From Entoloma clypeatum (taxonomy: Eukaryota; Basidiomycota; Agaricomycetes; Agaricales; Entolomataceae): 64,000 nucleotides of DNA. Location: positions 3,844,001 through 3,908,000 of the forward strand of contig OY751495.1 of assembly GCA_963565915.1 (NCBI GenBank). Direction: 5' to 3'. This document shows, piece by piece, positions 1 through 11,415 of the stretch. Position 1 is the first letter of the stretch. Each line of letters starts with the position of its first letter. The notes beneath the pieces are model-generated. The model saw only the letters and a list, made by a program, of their open reading frames with translations, had not been told where the DNA came from and made no database searches. The position numbers were made by a program, and so were the translations under genes.

Positions 1-3000
1 TATGTGTTATCCTCATAAGGCAAATGAATCGATTTATTGGCTAAATGCCACGATCATTAAAGAGGAACGAATACACTTGGTTAGTCTTAGTGTCTCACAA
101 TCTGTTGATTATGACACCTGGCACAAGCGATTTGGACACCCTTCACATGAAGTACTGCGACATGCTTCTAAACATGTCAAAGGTTTCAATGGAGTGGACA
201 AACCGTCCACTGAGCGGCCCTGCAAAGGATGCGCTCTTGGAAAGATGCCTTCAAAATCTTTCCCACCATCTCAGACACGCGCTAAAGCACCTCTTGAGCT
301 AATCCATTCGGATTTAAAGCAATTCAAGAAGGCGACTTATGGCAAATATAATTATTATATCAGCTTTGTTGATGACTACACGTCACACGCCTGGATCTCT
401 TTATTGAGACTCAAATCCGATGCACACTCTGCACTTCGTGATTTTAATGCCATGGTTAAAAACCAATTCAATACAACAATTAAAACTTGGCGTTTTGATG
501 GCGGCGGTGAGTTTGTCCCTTTCCAAGCAGATATGCGTGAGATGGGAATTCAGGGTGAAGTTACTGTGCCGCACCAGCCACAACAAAACGGTCGTGCGGA
601 ACATTTTAACAGAACTTTAATGGATAAAGCACTTGCTATGTTGCATGATGCTTGCCTACCCGAAATATGGATTCAATTTGCGGTAGAACATGCACTTCAC
701 TTGTATAACCAAACTCCATTGAAAAGACATGGATGGCTTACTCCGTATGAGTCCCTTAAAAAGGAAAAGCCTGATGTGTCGAACCTACACGTTTTTGGAT
801 GTGGTGCTTACGTCTTTCTTCCAAAAGAAATTCGTACTACCACTGCTAAATCCGAGCTGATGATTTTCATTGGATTTAAAACTGGAACTAAAGGTTACCG
901 GTTTATGCGGATGCCAAACAACGTGGTCTTCATAGGTGTCACAGCAATGTTTGATGAACAGCTGTTCCCAAAATGTTCTACATTGAACAAAATACCTTCG
1001 ATAACACAATACCATGATCCAACATCAGACGATATGGGAAACGATGATGTAAATGGACATGATGGCCCGTCTGATTTACCAACCGACGATTTCCATTCGG
1101 AAGACAATGATGCACATGGTCCTGGCGGTTCACGTTACCCGTCTAATCCAGGAACCAATGATGACAATCATAACCTCCCTGATACAAATAGCGACCAAAC
1201 TGGTCAGCTTCCCGAAGGTTCCAGTCAGGCTTCTGATAGAACAAACAGACAGGACACCGCTGAGAATCAGCAGTGGGTTCCCCGGACTCGCAATCCAGGG
1301 AAACGTGTGCGCATAGATGCACCAAACGATGATCGTGCCTTACCAGGAGATTATCGCCCACAGACTGATCGTCCTCGTCGTACTCGGGTTACACCCCAGC
1401 ATCCTGGAAATGTTTATGGGAATAACCCGGCTGAGGCCTTGCATCAAAATCAGCGTGATTGGAGCAGAACCGTTCAGGAAGATTCACGGCGATACGCCTA
1501 TAATCCCCGATCGGAGACCAGACCCCAGCAATCTGGCGCTGATCCATCAACTAGCTCCGCTGATCCTCAGATGTATCAGAACAATTCCAATCCGAATCCG
1601 GATATAGATATGGAGGAATTACTCTATATTAGGGAAGGGGGAGGACAGTCACAAATGCTTGCGCACTTGCTATCTAAAGCAATCCCTGCATATGACGAAA
1701 TTCCACAAGACCCAAAGTCTTGGCAAATGAAGGACATAAATAAGCTACCTGAAAAGGAAAAGCTTGAATGGAAAGCAGCATGTCGTGAGGAACTAGAAGC
1801 CCTCCGAAAGCGCAATGTCTTTAAGTTGGTTGACCTGCCTAAAGGTCGTAAAACCATCAGAAATCGATGGGTATTCGACGTCAAAACTGACGGACGAAAG
1901 AAGGCACGACTCGTTGCCAAGGGTTTCTCACAAATCGAGGGCATCGATTTTGATGAGATCTTCTCACCTGTGATACGTTTCGAGACTATCTGAATCCTCT
2001 TCGCCGTAGCTGCGCTTGAAGGATGGTTGATTGAAGGAGTAGATGTAAAATCAGCTTTTCTCTATGGAGAGCTCGATGAGGAAATCTATATGAATCAACC
2101 CGAAGGCTTTGTTGTCAAAGGCCAAGAACGGAAGGTTATCCGTTTATTAAAAGCACTCTATGGCCTAAAACAGGCTGCAAGAGTGTGGTGGATCGCGCTC
2201 AATGCATCAATGGAGAAGCTAGGTTTTACTCGATGTAGAACTGACTCAGGCGTCTTTGTTTACCACAACAGACAATCAGGTGATTTGATAATCGCTTTGA
2301 TCTATGTTGATGACGGCCTGTTCATGGGATCAAACCCAGATCTTGTTCGCAAGATAAAATCTGACTTTAAAAATAAATGGGAAAGTCGTGATCTTGGTAT
2401 TGCTAAAGAATTCTTGCGTATGAGAATACGACAAGATTCGGAAAAGCAGATCGTAACAATCGATCAGTCAGAATACCTGAAGAAGATCATTAAGCGCTTT
2501 GGCTTAGAAAATGCAAAGGCTGCTGACACTCCACTCCCAAAGGGTTATTACCCTGCACCAAATGAGGGGGAGGTGGATCCCACACTTAAAACAAGGTACC
2601 AAATGATCATTGGATCGTTGTTGTACTTGTCCATTGGAACGAGACCGGACATTGCTTTTGCAGTTGCAAAAATGTCACAAATGTCTGCAAACCCTTCCAA
2701 AGAGCATGAGAAATACGCTCTACGGATTATCAGATATCTTGTCGGTACTCAAGACTATTCTATAATCTATGATGGTCGATCCAAAGCTTCTTTTGAAGCA
2801 TGGACAGATTCAGACTGGGCATCAGACCCATCTGATAGAAAGTCCCAATCAGGATATTTCCTTAAGCTTGCAGGAGGACTTGTTCTTTGGAAAAGTCGCA
2901 AGCAAAAGACAGTGGCACATTCGTCCACTGAGGCGGAAATGGTTGCTGCCAGTGAATGTTCGCGGGAGTGCGAATGGGTTACTCATCTCTTCAAAGAGCT

Positions 3001-3301
3001 TGGACTACAGGACATTACCAAAATGCCGTTCCATGTAGATAACCAAGGCGCGATTTTCAATGCGCAAAACCCAGTCACTGAAGGCAGAACCAAACATATA
3101 GCAATCCATCACTTTGCTATACGCGATAGAGTTCAAAATGGATTGATCGAACCACGGTTCGTTCCGGGAACAGAAAATCCGGCTGATATGTTTACCAAGC
3201 CACTTGGTCGCCAGGAATTTGAGAAATTCCGTGCTCTACTCCGAATGGAGTTTAAAGAGCCTTATACTCCACTTACGAAACCTACCCGGGATTCTAAGTG
3301 A
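1..3301 (+). pseudogene. Ty1/copia D polyprotein, 5' end outside window, one nonsense codon
   Basis: Retrotransposon polyprotein running in from the left edge. The visible order is GAG-pre-integrase (WHKRFGHPSHE, then CKGCALGK), integrase core (HSDLKQF, DGGGEF, PQQNGRAEHFN), a long Gln/Asn/Asp-rich linker (about 1010-1620), reverse transcriptase (WVFDVKTDG, DVKSAFLYGELDEEIY, YVDD) and RNase H ([28 protein letters not shown]). Everything is in one frame except a TGA at 1991-1993, inside the RT block after VIRFETI, where copia elements usually have Arg; CGA to TGA would explain it. Gag and protease lie outside the window. The Tail ends with [10 protein letters not shown] and a polypurine run (GAGGGGGAG) directly before the 3' LTR. 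D interrupts the gag of gypsy A, whose reading resumes at 3658. Family assignment is firm; activity is unlikely because of the stop. Confidence 0.93.
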
Positions 3302-3308
3302 GGGGGAG

Positions 3309-3657
3309 TGTTGAACATATTGCCAGATATGTCGCACCATGTGCTTGTCACAGGAAGTGACTATAAGTCACTATTACCATATATGTGAGTTTATGGTATA
3401 ACCACGGACACATGACTTGTTTATGTATTGTTTGTACAATGGTCCGTGCGCATATTGGATTAGTATAAATACCCATGTATTTAGTACGGTGAATCCTAAC
3501 TTCTTGAACACCCCAGTTCTTTGAGTTAACTAACAAGCTAGTACAGCTTCTAGAATTCCTTTAGTTACTCTTAACCAGGTTAGTTGAGCTTCCTTCATGC
3601 CTTCGTACCGTTACATCTTGAGCGCCCTTTGGGCTGCCTATGTCGGTTACTTCATTA
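3309..3657 (+). repeat. 3' LTR of copia D
   Basis: Starts TGTTGAACATATTGCC right after the polypurine tract, has a TATA-like TATAAATA near 3465, and runs to about 3657, where gypsy A gag sequence (CGGACCATCCG) begins. The expected terminal inverted match (TTCAACA) is not seen; the copy ends ...TACTTCATTA, so the last bases may be lost. The same LTR and the same junction recur inverted at 41622-41970. Confidence 0.75.
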
Positions 3658-4767
3658 CGGACCATCCGTTCCTCCGCCTTCTTCCGACTCTCAGCTCCCA
3701 CCACTTCCTGCCAGTCCTCCACTAAACCCACCAACGGAACCCTCTGCACCCCTAAATTCTGGCTTATTCGGCGGACCTCCAGGAGGATCTTCTCCTCCTT
3801 CCGACGGTAGTTTACATGGAGATTTGGACGACTCCGATTCCAATCCAGATCAGGAACCCAATCTAGCTGAAGCCATTCTGCTCATGACCAAAGAGTTGAA
3901 ACATCGAGATACAAAGAAGAAAAAGTCATATGCCAACAAACCGGATACTCCGCATTCATTTTACAATGCAAACTTTACTTCTCCGACAACGACAACTTCG
4001 ACTCAGAACATTCCAAAGTCAACTTTGCCATGTCTTACTTCCGAGGCACAGCACTCGAATTTTTTGAACCCTTCATTCTAGATGATGATGAACCCAATTG
4101 GCGGGGTTCTTTCCCCGAGTTCGTCCGACTTCTCCGCTCCGAGTTTGGTACCATTGACCCTCAGGGCGAAGCCGAAGAACAGTTGGACAACCTACGGATG
4201 AAGGAAAATCAAAAGATATTGAAGTACAATGTTGAATTCCAATGTCTTGCTACCAAGACTGACTGGGATGAAAACTCCCTCCGACACCGCTACTACGTCG
4301 GACTTCCAGATCGGATCAAGGACATCCTCTCCCAACAACCCAAGATCAAGTCTTTACCAGACCTGCGATCCGCGGCTCATACTATTGACGCTCGCTACTG
4401 GGAACGTCAACGAGAGAAATCCAGAACCGATAAACCCACTCCCAAGTCCGACAAAAAACAATCCGCTCCGAACCAATCCACTCCACAAACATCATCAACC
4501 AAACCCTCCGCTCCCGCTACCACTTCCGCTTCCACATCCGCTCCGAAACCCGACCTCTCCAGTAAATTAGGCAAAGACGGCAAACTGATGTATCAAGAAC
4601 GCAAACGTCGTTTCGATAATAACCTTTGCTTATTCTGCGGTAGCGTCGGACACGCTGTCAAGGACTGTCCCAAGTCCACCTCCTCCGCTTCCAAGGCTAA
4701 AGGGAAAGCCCCCCAAGTTGGCACTCAAGCCAAGGAAAAAAGTAAGGAGATCGAGTCAAAAAAATAG
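3658..4767 (+). pseudogene. Gypsy A gag, N-terminus cut by copia D and frameshifted
   Basis: Capsid/nucleocapsid protein. It begins in mid-protein at [12 protein letters not shown], directly at the copia LTR junction. Compared with the second gag copy at 42330-42850, about 28 bp are missing near 3947 (after NKPDT), which shifts the frame, so the C-terminal two thirds read from 4030 in another frame ([15 protein letters not shown] onward). A CCHC zinc knuckle [14 protein letters not shown] is at about 4627-4668. The end is Lys-rich and stops at TAG 4765-4767 with a slippery run immediately before it. A' carries the same deletion, so the lesion predates or was copied in the duplication. Confidence 0.88.
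4758..4767 (+). promoter_or_regulatory. Programmed -1 frameshift site, gag-pol of gypsy A
   Basis: Gag codons TCA AAA AAA TAG place a canonical heptamer A_AAA_AAA directly against the gag stop. Shifting -1 gives an uninterrupted frame (codons start at 4764) into the protease motif [11 protein letters not shown]. That is the X_XXY_YYZ type used for gag-pol fusion; its use here is inferred. Mirrored in A' at 40512-40521. Confidence 0.7.
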
Positions 4768-7700
4768 GCAGTGGTCCTCATGAAGCACGGTCTGAGGACT
4801 GCATTGACTCTCTCCGTGCCTCCGCTCCCATCCGACTTAACGCGTCCGCTCTCTCCGATCCGAACTCTTTACGTATCAATATCTCATCTTCTTTTTTCTC
4901 TTCAGATTCTGTCCCAGCACTTATTGATTCAGGATCTACTCACTGTTTTATTGACAATAACTTTTCCTCCGCCTATGATCTTCCGACCTCCGCTATTCCA
5001 CCCTTAGAACTAAAGCTTTTCGATGGTTCTTCTAACGCGTTTATCACTCAAGTTGTAACAATACCTATATGTTTTCCTTCAGGTGAATCCTTTGAACAGG
5101 ATTTTTATGTTACTCCGCTCGACTCCGCTTCTTCCGTGGTTCTTGGATACAACTGGCTCACCCGCCACAATCCTATGATTGACTGGGTATTGGGCAGTAT
5201 CACTTTCCGTCCACAGATGCAAAAAGAGCCGTTTCCGACATCGACGTCGACCTCCTCCCAAGGTAGGACAGCTACGCTTCCTCCTCCGGAACCTCCGATC
5301 GTACCTCCGCAGTCCGCTCCGCAGATTTCACTCATTAACGCAGCTGCATTTATGAGGGCATGCAAATTGCCTGGTACACAATCCTTTCGACTTCACCTTT
5401 CGACTCCCTCCGTTTCCGCTCACTCCGCATCTGCTTCCGACACCCCCGACTTGACAAACGTACCCGAAGAATACCACGACTATGCTGACGTCTTCAGTAA
5501 AGGAAAAGCAGACACTCTTCCACCCCACCGTCCCTACGACCTCAAAATTGAACTTGAAGAGGGCTCCGCTCCTCCGTTCGGTCCGATCTACTCCCTTTCA
5601 CAAACCGAACTCAATGCCCTTCGTGAATTCATTGACGAACACCTCACCATTGGATTCATCTGACCCTCTTCCTCCCCGCACGGTGCTCCCGTCCTTTTCG
5701 TTTGTAAAAAGGATGGCTCCCTTCGTCTTTGCGTCGATTTCCGTGGTCTTAACAAAATCTCAAAGAAGGACCGATATCCGCTTCCGCTCATATCCGACCT
5801 TCTCCAGACCGCTGGAAAAGCCAGTGTTTATATGGCTCTCGACCTCTGACACGCCTATCACCTCGTCCGCATAGCGGAAGGAGATGAATGGAAAACTGCC
5901 TTCCGCACGCGCTACGGGTCTTTTGAATGGCTTGTCATGCCATTTGGACTCACCAACTCCCCAGCCGTTTTTCAACGCTTCATGAACGACATCTTCCACG
6001 ACCTGCTTGATAAGTATGTTACCATATATCTCGACGACATCCTCATCTACTCCGACTCTCCCTCCGAGCATCGGAAGCATGTCCGCGAAGTCCTCCGACG
6101 TCTCCGACAACACGGCTTATACGCACGCGCAGACAAATGCGAGTTTTCTACGGATACTGTTGAATACCTTGGCTTTATCCTCTCTCCGACAGGCCTCCGC
6201 ATGTCGGATAAGAAAGTCAAAATTATTCAAGATTGGCCTGAACCAAGGAAGGTCAAAGACATTCAGTCTTTCTTAGGTTTTGCCAATTTTTATCGACGAT
6301 TCATTCCTTACTACTCCGAAATCACCGTTCCGCTCACTCGACTCACCTGCAAAAACACACAATGGCACTTCTCCGACTCCGCTCGCGAATCTTTCAAAAC
6401 TTTGAAGAAAGCCTTTACCACGGCACCTGTTCTTACGCATTGGATTCCCAACAGCCCTATTATCGTCGAAACCGATGCCTCCGACTACGCTTTGGGTGTG
6501 ATCCTCTCCATCCGCACCTCCGACGACGAAATCCATCCGGTCGCTTTCCACTCCCGCACCTTTACACCTCCCGAGTTAAACTATGACACCCACGACAAAG
6601 AACTATTAGCGATCCACGATGCATTCAAGGTTTGGCGTCACTACCTTGAAGGCTCCGCTGCTCCGATCGATGTCATAACGGACCACAAAAATCTTGAGTA
6701 CTTTTCTACTACCAAGATTTTATCACGTTGACAAGCTCGTTGGTCCGAATACCTCTGCCAGTTCAATCTCGTCATCCGCTTCGGCCCTGGCCGTTTAGGT
6801 ACGAAGCCCGATCTTTTAAGTAGACGATGGGACATCTACCCTAAAGAGGGAAATAGCGACTATTCGTCCATCAACCCAAGCAACTTCAAACCCATCTTCA
6901 CACAAGAACAGCTCACCACTTCACTTCACGCAACAGAGTTATATACACCCATCCTCCGTGCCACAATCATCATGGATACAGATCAGCTCCGCTCCGACAT
7001 CCTCTCCGCTCTTCCGACCGATCCCATTTATACCTCTTTCCTCGACAATCCTAATCCACGCTGGATCGTGAATGAAGCAGGTTATCTACTCCACAATGGA
7101 CGTATCTACATTCCTGACTCATCCGACCTCCGTCTCCGCATCCTCCGCAATAAGCACGACCATATCCTCGCTGGACACCCTGGTCAAAATAAGACTATTA
7201 GTCTTATCCAACGAGAATACACTTGGCCTGGAATGCGTGACTTCATCAAAAAGTATTGCAAGTCATGTACCACTTGTATGCGCGCCAAACCCCAATGTCA
7301 TAAACCCTACGGTCTGCTTAAACAACTCCCTATTCCTGAACGTCCCTGGCATTCTATTTCCATGGATTTCATTGAACCCCTTCCGACATCCGCTGGCTCC
7401 GATGCGATTCTGGTCATTGTAGACCGCCTCACTAAACAAGGCATATTCATCCCTACCACCATTAATTGCACATCCGAAGACCTAGCAAACCTTTTCGTGC
7501 TTCACGTCTTTTCCAAGCACGGAGTTCCGCAAAATGTCACATCCAATCACGGACCTGAATTCGTCTCCCGCTTTTTCCGCTCTCTTGCAAAAGCCCTCGA
7601 TATGAGACTTCACTTCACTTCTGGATATCACCCTGAAGGCGATGGTCAAACCGAACGCACCAACCAGACACTCGAACAATACCTCCGCATTTTCTGCAAC

Positions 7701-8441
7701 TACCAGCAAGACAACTGGTCCGCTTTGCTTCCGCTTGCGGAGTTCGCTTACAACAACACTCCGAGTGCCACCACAGGTGTATCACCATTCTTCGCCAACA
7801 AAGGTTATCACCCCGACATTACACTCCATCCGGAACGTGATCTAGCATCCGATAAAGCTCGACAATACATCGTCGACTTAGATGAATTACATCAAGAACT
7901 AAAGACTGCTGTCGCAGAGGCACAACAACGTTATCAAGGCCCTGCGGACGTCCGACGTTCTCCGCCTCCCCCGCTCCGCGTCGGACAAGAAGTCTTTGTT
8001 AAAGCTAAGTTCTTCCGCACCACACGACCCACCCAAAAGTTATCCGACAAATATGCTGGCCCATTTGAAATCATAGCCCAACCCGGCACGCACTCCTTTA
8101 CACTACGTCTACCCGACACTATGCGTGCTATACACCCCGTCTTCCACATATCCATGCTCGAACCAGCAACTCCTAACGAGATTCCAAATTGGATACAATC
8201 TCCTCCGCCTCCGCTTGAGATGGATGGAGAAACCGAATACGAAATTGCGGAAATCGTCGACTCAAAGATCGATAAAAGACGACGCTGCAAACTCCTTTAC
8301 CTCGTCCGCTGGTTAGGTTATGAAGACACCAGTGAAGAGTTTTCTTGGTTACCCGCATCTGAGCTTGAACACGCAGCAGATATGGTAGCGGACTTCCACT
8401 CCGCTCAACCAACTAAGCCAGGCCCCTTATCGCGCTTGTAA
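4759..8441 (+). pseudogene. Gypsy A pol: protease, RT, RNase H, integrase, chromodomain; three TGA stops
   Basis: One frame throughout. Aspartic protease ([10 protein letters not shown], about 4921), then [22 protein letters not shown] starts about 5470 ([18 protein letters not shown]), with YLDDILIY at about 6027. RNase H ([19 protein letters not shown]), zinc-binding HHCC integrase domain ([21 protein letters not shown]), integrase core ([38 protein letters not shown]) and a C-terminal chromodomain (about 8235-8400: [19 protein letters not shown]), which marks a chromovirus. In-frame TGAs at 5661, 5847 and 6729 all stand where relatives have Arg (compare E: GFIRPSRSPHG, LNLRHAYH). All three are shared with A'. 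The copy cannot make full Pol without readthrough or help in trans. Confidence 0.92.
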
Positions 8442-8485
8442 CAAAAAGAAAAGAAAATATATTAAAATTTTATACTAACAAAAAA

Positions 8486-9498
8486 CTACTTTCGCTGTTT
8501 TTTGTTAGATACCCCCTCTGTCTCCTCGTTCCACTCCGATCCGGATTCCTCTTCCGCTTCCTCCATCCGCTTCCGCTTCTTCGTTTCTTCTTCTTTTTCT
8601 GCTTCTTCTTCTACCTCCCTTCCCAACTCCTCCAATACCCTATCATACTCCTCCGCATCCTCGTCCTCGTCGGATCCCTCCTCCGAAGCCTCCGAATCCT
8701 CCCTCCACGCGATAACCGTCAAAAGCTCCTTGATCTCCCGCAATTCCTTCAACTCCGCCTTTATCAGCTGCATCTCCCTTATCATGCTCCTAAGCCCTCT
8801 CACCACCTCCGTGCCTATGACCACCTCCGGCGGACCAAACCCCTCTGGCATGAACTCCGGCTCCTCCGACGCTGCAGCTATCCGCGATCCCTCCGCGGTC
8901 CCCTCTCCCTTGGATGATCCCGCCTTCGCGTTCTTCGTCGCACCACCTGCCACCTTAGCCTTTCCGACCCTCACCGCCTTGGTCATCCTCCGCTTCACCT
9001 CCGACTCCGCTTCCGCTCCCGTTCTGCAGCTTCGTTTTAAATGCTGGCACCGCCAGCACGACGAAGCATTGTCATTCCTAAAGAACAAGTTAATAACGAA
9101 GCGTATAAAGAAATAGGAAAAACTCACTCCGATGGCCAAAAACACAAGTCCCCCGCTTTCAAGCAGGAGGTGCAATCCTCCTTCCCCTGCTCGTAACTCG
9201 CAGGCATATTCTTGAAAACCCCCTGCAGCCGGCCCTTCTTCACCTCCGCACTCGCCGCATCCGCATCCGCCTCCGCATCCGCACCTGCACCCGTGACCGG
9301 TTCCTTCACCTTCGCCTTCTCTGCCTTCCTCTCTGCTCGTCTCCGCTCTTTCGCCGCCCTCTTCGCCTCTGCGCGCTCTGCATCTTCCTTCGCGCGCTCC
9401 TCTGCCTCCTGCAGTTTCCTCTCCAACTCTTCGGTGACCTTCTTCTGGCGCTCCCTTTCAGCACGAAGAGCGGCGAGGGGTGAGTTTTCAGCGGACAT
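8486..9498 (-). CDS. Antisense accessory gene of gypsy A: zinc-cluster-like, acidic coiled-coil protein
   Basis: Minus-strand gene between pol and the 3' LTR. Exon 1 is 9498-9128, the intron 9127-9078 (50 nt, GTGAGT...TTTAG, with a TTAAC branch-like site) and exon 2 9077-8486, giving 320 codons plus stop. The first about 65 residues are a charged helix ([16 protein letters not shown]). Across the splice lie C109, C112, C119, C131, C134, C141, that is C-X2-C-X6-C-X11-C-X2-C-X6-C, which fits the Zn(II)2Cys6 fungal zinc-cluster pattern. The usual basic residues between Cys2 and Cys3 are absent (LKAGDL); basic residues sit in the last loop (QHLKRS). The C-terminal half is very acidic ([14 protein letters not shown]) with KKRKR near the end. 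A DNA-binding regulator is inferred from the pattern only. Conserved in A'. Confidence 0.72.
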
Positions 9499-9629
9499 AA
9501 CGGATAGGCGTCGGGATAGATGTTGTGGTTGGGTGACAAGAGAGAAAGATCACGCACAAAGCTTTTCAACCAACGGTCACGTGGATTACCTCATCTGGGC
9601 CTCAGGGTTCAGCCCTAAGAGGGAAATAC

Positions 9630-10172
9630 TGTCATAACCATACGATTCACATCCGACTTATCTGACGACTCCAACATTTCATCCGCTCCAACATCCGCTC
9701 CAACAACATTCTATTTATATTGAATATACTTCTACTACGTAACATCTCAACCATACTTACAAGTAGACATATGTTGTTCACTTTTCATTTGTTACTCTCC
9801 GTACTCCGAATGTTCCGATGGTCAACTCCAATATCTGCACATCACTTATAGTAATGCTGATCATTCTAGTCTACTATAAATAGTGTACAAACCTGTCGTA
9901 GAACCTCAGTTCAAATATCATATGTTACACCTCATTCGCATCCATCTCTACTTGCCTTTGAGCATTCTCTCCGTCACCTCCGCTCATCCGCTCATCCGCT
10001 CATCCGACATCCGCCAATCCGAAATCGAGGACCACATCAAAGAGTGGGGCGCAACGCACAAGTTGAAGCCAGGTCCTTTCTGCCAACATCGCACTTACCG
10101 CATTCCGCTCCTCCGCTACTCCGCTCCGACTCGTCCGACGTTTTCCGACGTTGAGAAACACGCTACGTGACA
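9630..10172 (+). repeat. 3' LTR of gypsy A
   Basis: 543 bp, TGTCATAACC...CTACGTGACA. A purine-rich stretch (AAGAGGGAAATAC) precedes it. TATA box TATAAATA at about 9874-9881. A short CTCATCCG tandem (about 9985-10010) is lost by a 42-bp deletion in the 3' LTR of A'. Three CpG sites near 9670-9705 (TG or CA here) match the 3' LTR of A' but not its 5' LTR. Confidence 0.9.
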
Positions 10173-10473
10173 GAAGACATGGAAGATGATTCACCCTGTG
10201 TTCAACGAGACCCTGTTGTCACCATATGAAACTCCGAAGTACGCCATCCAGAAAAAGAAACCAGCCCCTGATCCAATCATCGTCGAAGGACGAGAAGAGT
10301 ACCATGTGTCTACGATCCTAGACTCTCGAAAGTTCCGCGGAAAGATCCAGTACCTCGTCCAGTGGGAAGGATATGGTCCAGAAGAGAACACATGGGAACC
10401 TCGAGCTAATGTTCAGAACGCTCAAGATTTGATCCGTGATTTCCATCGGCAGAACCTGTCTCGCCCACGATAA
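10173..10473 (+). pseudogene. Gypsy B integrase C-terminus with chromodomain (fragment)
   Basis: Opens directly at the A LTR with TWKMIHPVFNETLLSPYETP, the conserved end of gypsy integrases, followed by a chromodomain (EYHVSTILDSRKFRGKIQ, YLVQWEGYGPEENTWEP). It ends at a TAA about 10471. The rest of B pol must lie beyond element A to the left of the window. This fragment is not a close relative of the A chromodomain ([13 protein letters not shown]), so B is a separate chromovirus family. Confidence 0.88.
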
Positions 10474-10607
10474 AAGACAGCTCTCGGAATCCATGACAAG
10501 TATCGACCTCATCAGTCAACCACACACCGAGTTTCCCGCTCTAGTCCTTTCCCCTGCCCAATATAGCCTCCCCCTTCTTCTTCTATCTCTCAACCATCCT
10601 CGCCGCC

Positions 10608-10979
10608 ATGTCCAACACCACTGTTACCTCCACCTCCACCACCAACATCAACCCTGCCATCGCCGCCCTCATGAACGAAGCACTCTCCATGAGAGACCAA
10701 ATCCATGCCCTCGAAACTTCCCTTGCCGACCTCCTCCATCGCCAGATGCATATCCGGCTTCACTTGCTGTCCAACCTACCCGTCGCCCCGAGTCCCGAGG
10801 AAAAACAAATTCTCGGAAATTACACCAGCACCCTCATGATCGAAAATCGATGTATTCGGCTGGCTATCAAAGGCCTCGAACTCGCTGTAGCCATCAACGA
10901 GGAGTTGATATATGATTGGAGCCTCAAAGAAAGTCTGAACTGGTCCGATCCTGGCAACAACGAGGGATGGGGACAGTGA
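10608..10979 (+). CDS. Small third ORF of gypsy B, helical protein of 123 aa
   Basis: ATG at 10608 in good context (CGCCATGTCC). Intact 123-residue ORF lying between the B chromodomain and the B LTR. Ser/Thr-rich start, then long predicted helices (AALMNEALSMRDQIHALETS, with Leu spaced as in a coiled coil) and an acidic end (LKESLNWSDPGNNEGWGQ). A second copy with few substitutions is at the right edge (63659 on, minus strand), again directly beside the same LTR, so it is part of the element. No domain recognised. A structural or coat-like role is possible but not shown. Confidence 0.7.
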   Translation: MSNTTVTSTSTTNINPAIAALMNEALSMRDQIHALETSLADLLHRQMHIRLHLLSNLPVAPSPEEKQILGNYTSTLMIENRCIRLAIKGLELAVAINEELIYDWSLKESLNWSDPGNNEGWGQ

Positions 10980-11013
10980 CTCTGTGAGGACACAGAGCTT
11001 GGAGAGGGGAACA

Positions 11014-11415
11014 TGTTACGGACTCTACGGTATGAGGACCACATCATATCTTTTACTTGTCGGCCCGACTCGGCGCCCTCTTACGAACTTACTATGTCTA
11101 ATGTCTACTTTCACAACCTTCGATTCCCAGTCTGACTCATTACATTACTTCGTCATCCCCTTTAGTATACTTCGCTCCCACGCTGACTCACTTTCCGCAG
11201 TCAGCTTACTCACTGTACATAGCCTTCCGCAGTCGCCTTACTCATGCGCACTGCCTTCCACAGTACTGACTCATCCGCTACCGCCTATAGTCAGTACCTA
11301 TATAAACCTCTTGTACTATAGTAGATTCCTTAGATTTAGCAATCACTTTGCTCTTCGCCTTTCCACTTTCCTGCATACTCTGCCCAAACCTTGGAACGGT
11401 TTGTTAAGCATAACA
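11014..11415 (+). repeat. 3' LTR of gypsy B
   Basis: 402 bp, TGTTACGGACTC...AGCATAACA, preceded by a polypurine tract (GGAGAGGGGAACA). TATA-like TATATAAA at about 11298. Matches the LTR at 63222-63624. The next five bases are CTGGA (11416-11420), presumed target duplication in copia C; the partner lies outside the window. Confidence 0.88.

Larger units (their letters stand above)
3658..10172 (+). mobile_element. Ty3/gypsy chromovirus A (plus copy), interrupted 5' by copia D
   Basis: Contains gag, pol with a C-terminal chromodomain, an antisense accessory gene and the 3' LTR. The 5' LTR and the first part of gag should lie left of the window beyond copia D. The five bases after the 3' LTR are GAAGA (10173-10177), so a matching GAAGA is expected left of the missing 5' LTR. 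It sits inside the pol 3' end of element B. It is nearly identical, inverted, to A' at 35149-42328. Confidence 0.85.

Noticed and set aside
1991..1993. TGA as a recoded sense codon (Trp or Sec) in these elements
   Set aside because: The affected positions are mostly Arg in relatives, not Trp or Cys, TGA is used as a normal stop elsewhere, and intact elements in the window have no internal TGA.
8502..9116. Plus-strand Ser-rich ORF of 204 codons (and mirror at 36163-36777)
   Set aside because: It is the shadow of exon 2 of the antisense gene; the spliced minus-strand product has the cysteine pattern and a proper intron.
9883..10170. 95-codon ORF in the A LTR (and its copies at 35151 and 42921)
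   Set aside because: It opens with GTG rather than ATG, carries a 42-bp in-frame tandem indel, and looks like LTR R-U5 sequence rather than a gene.
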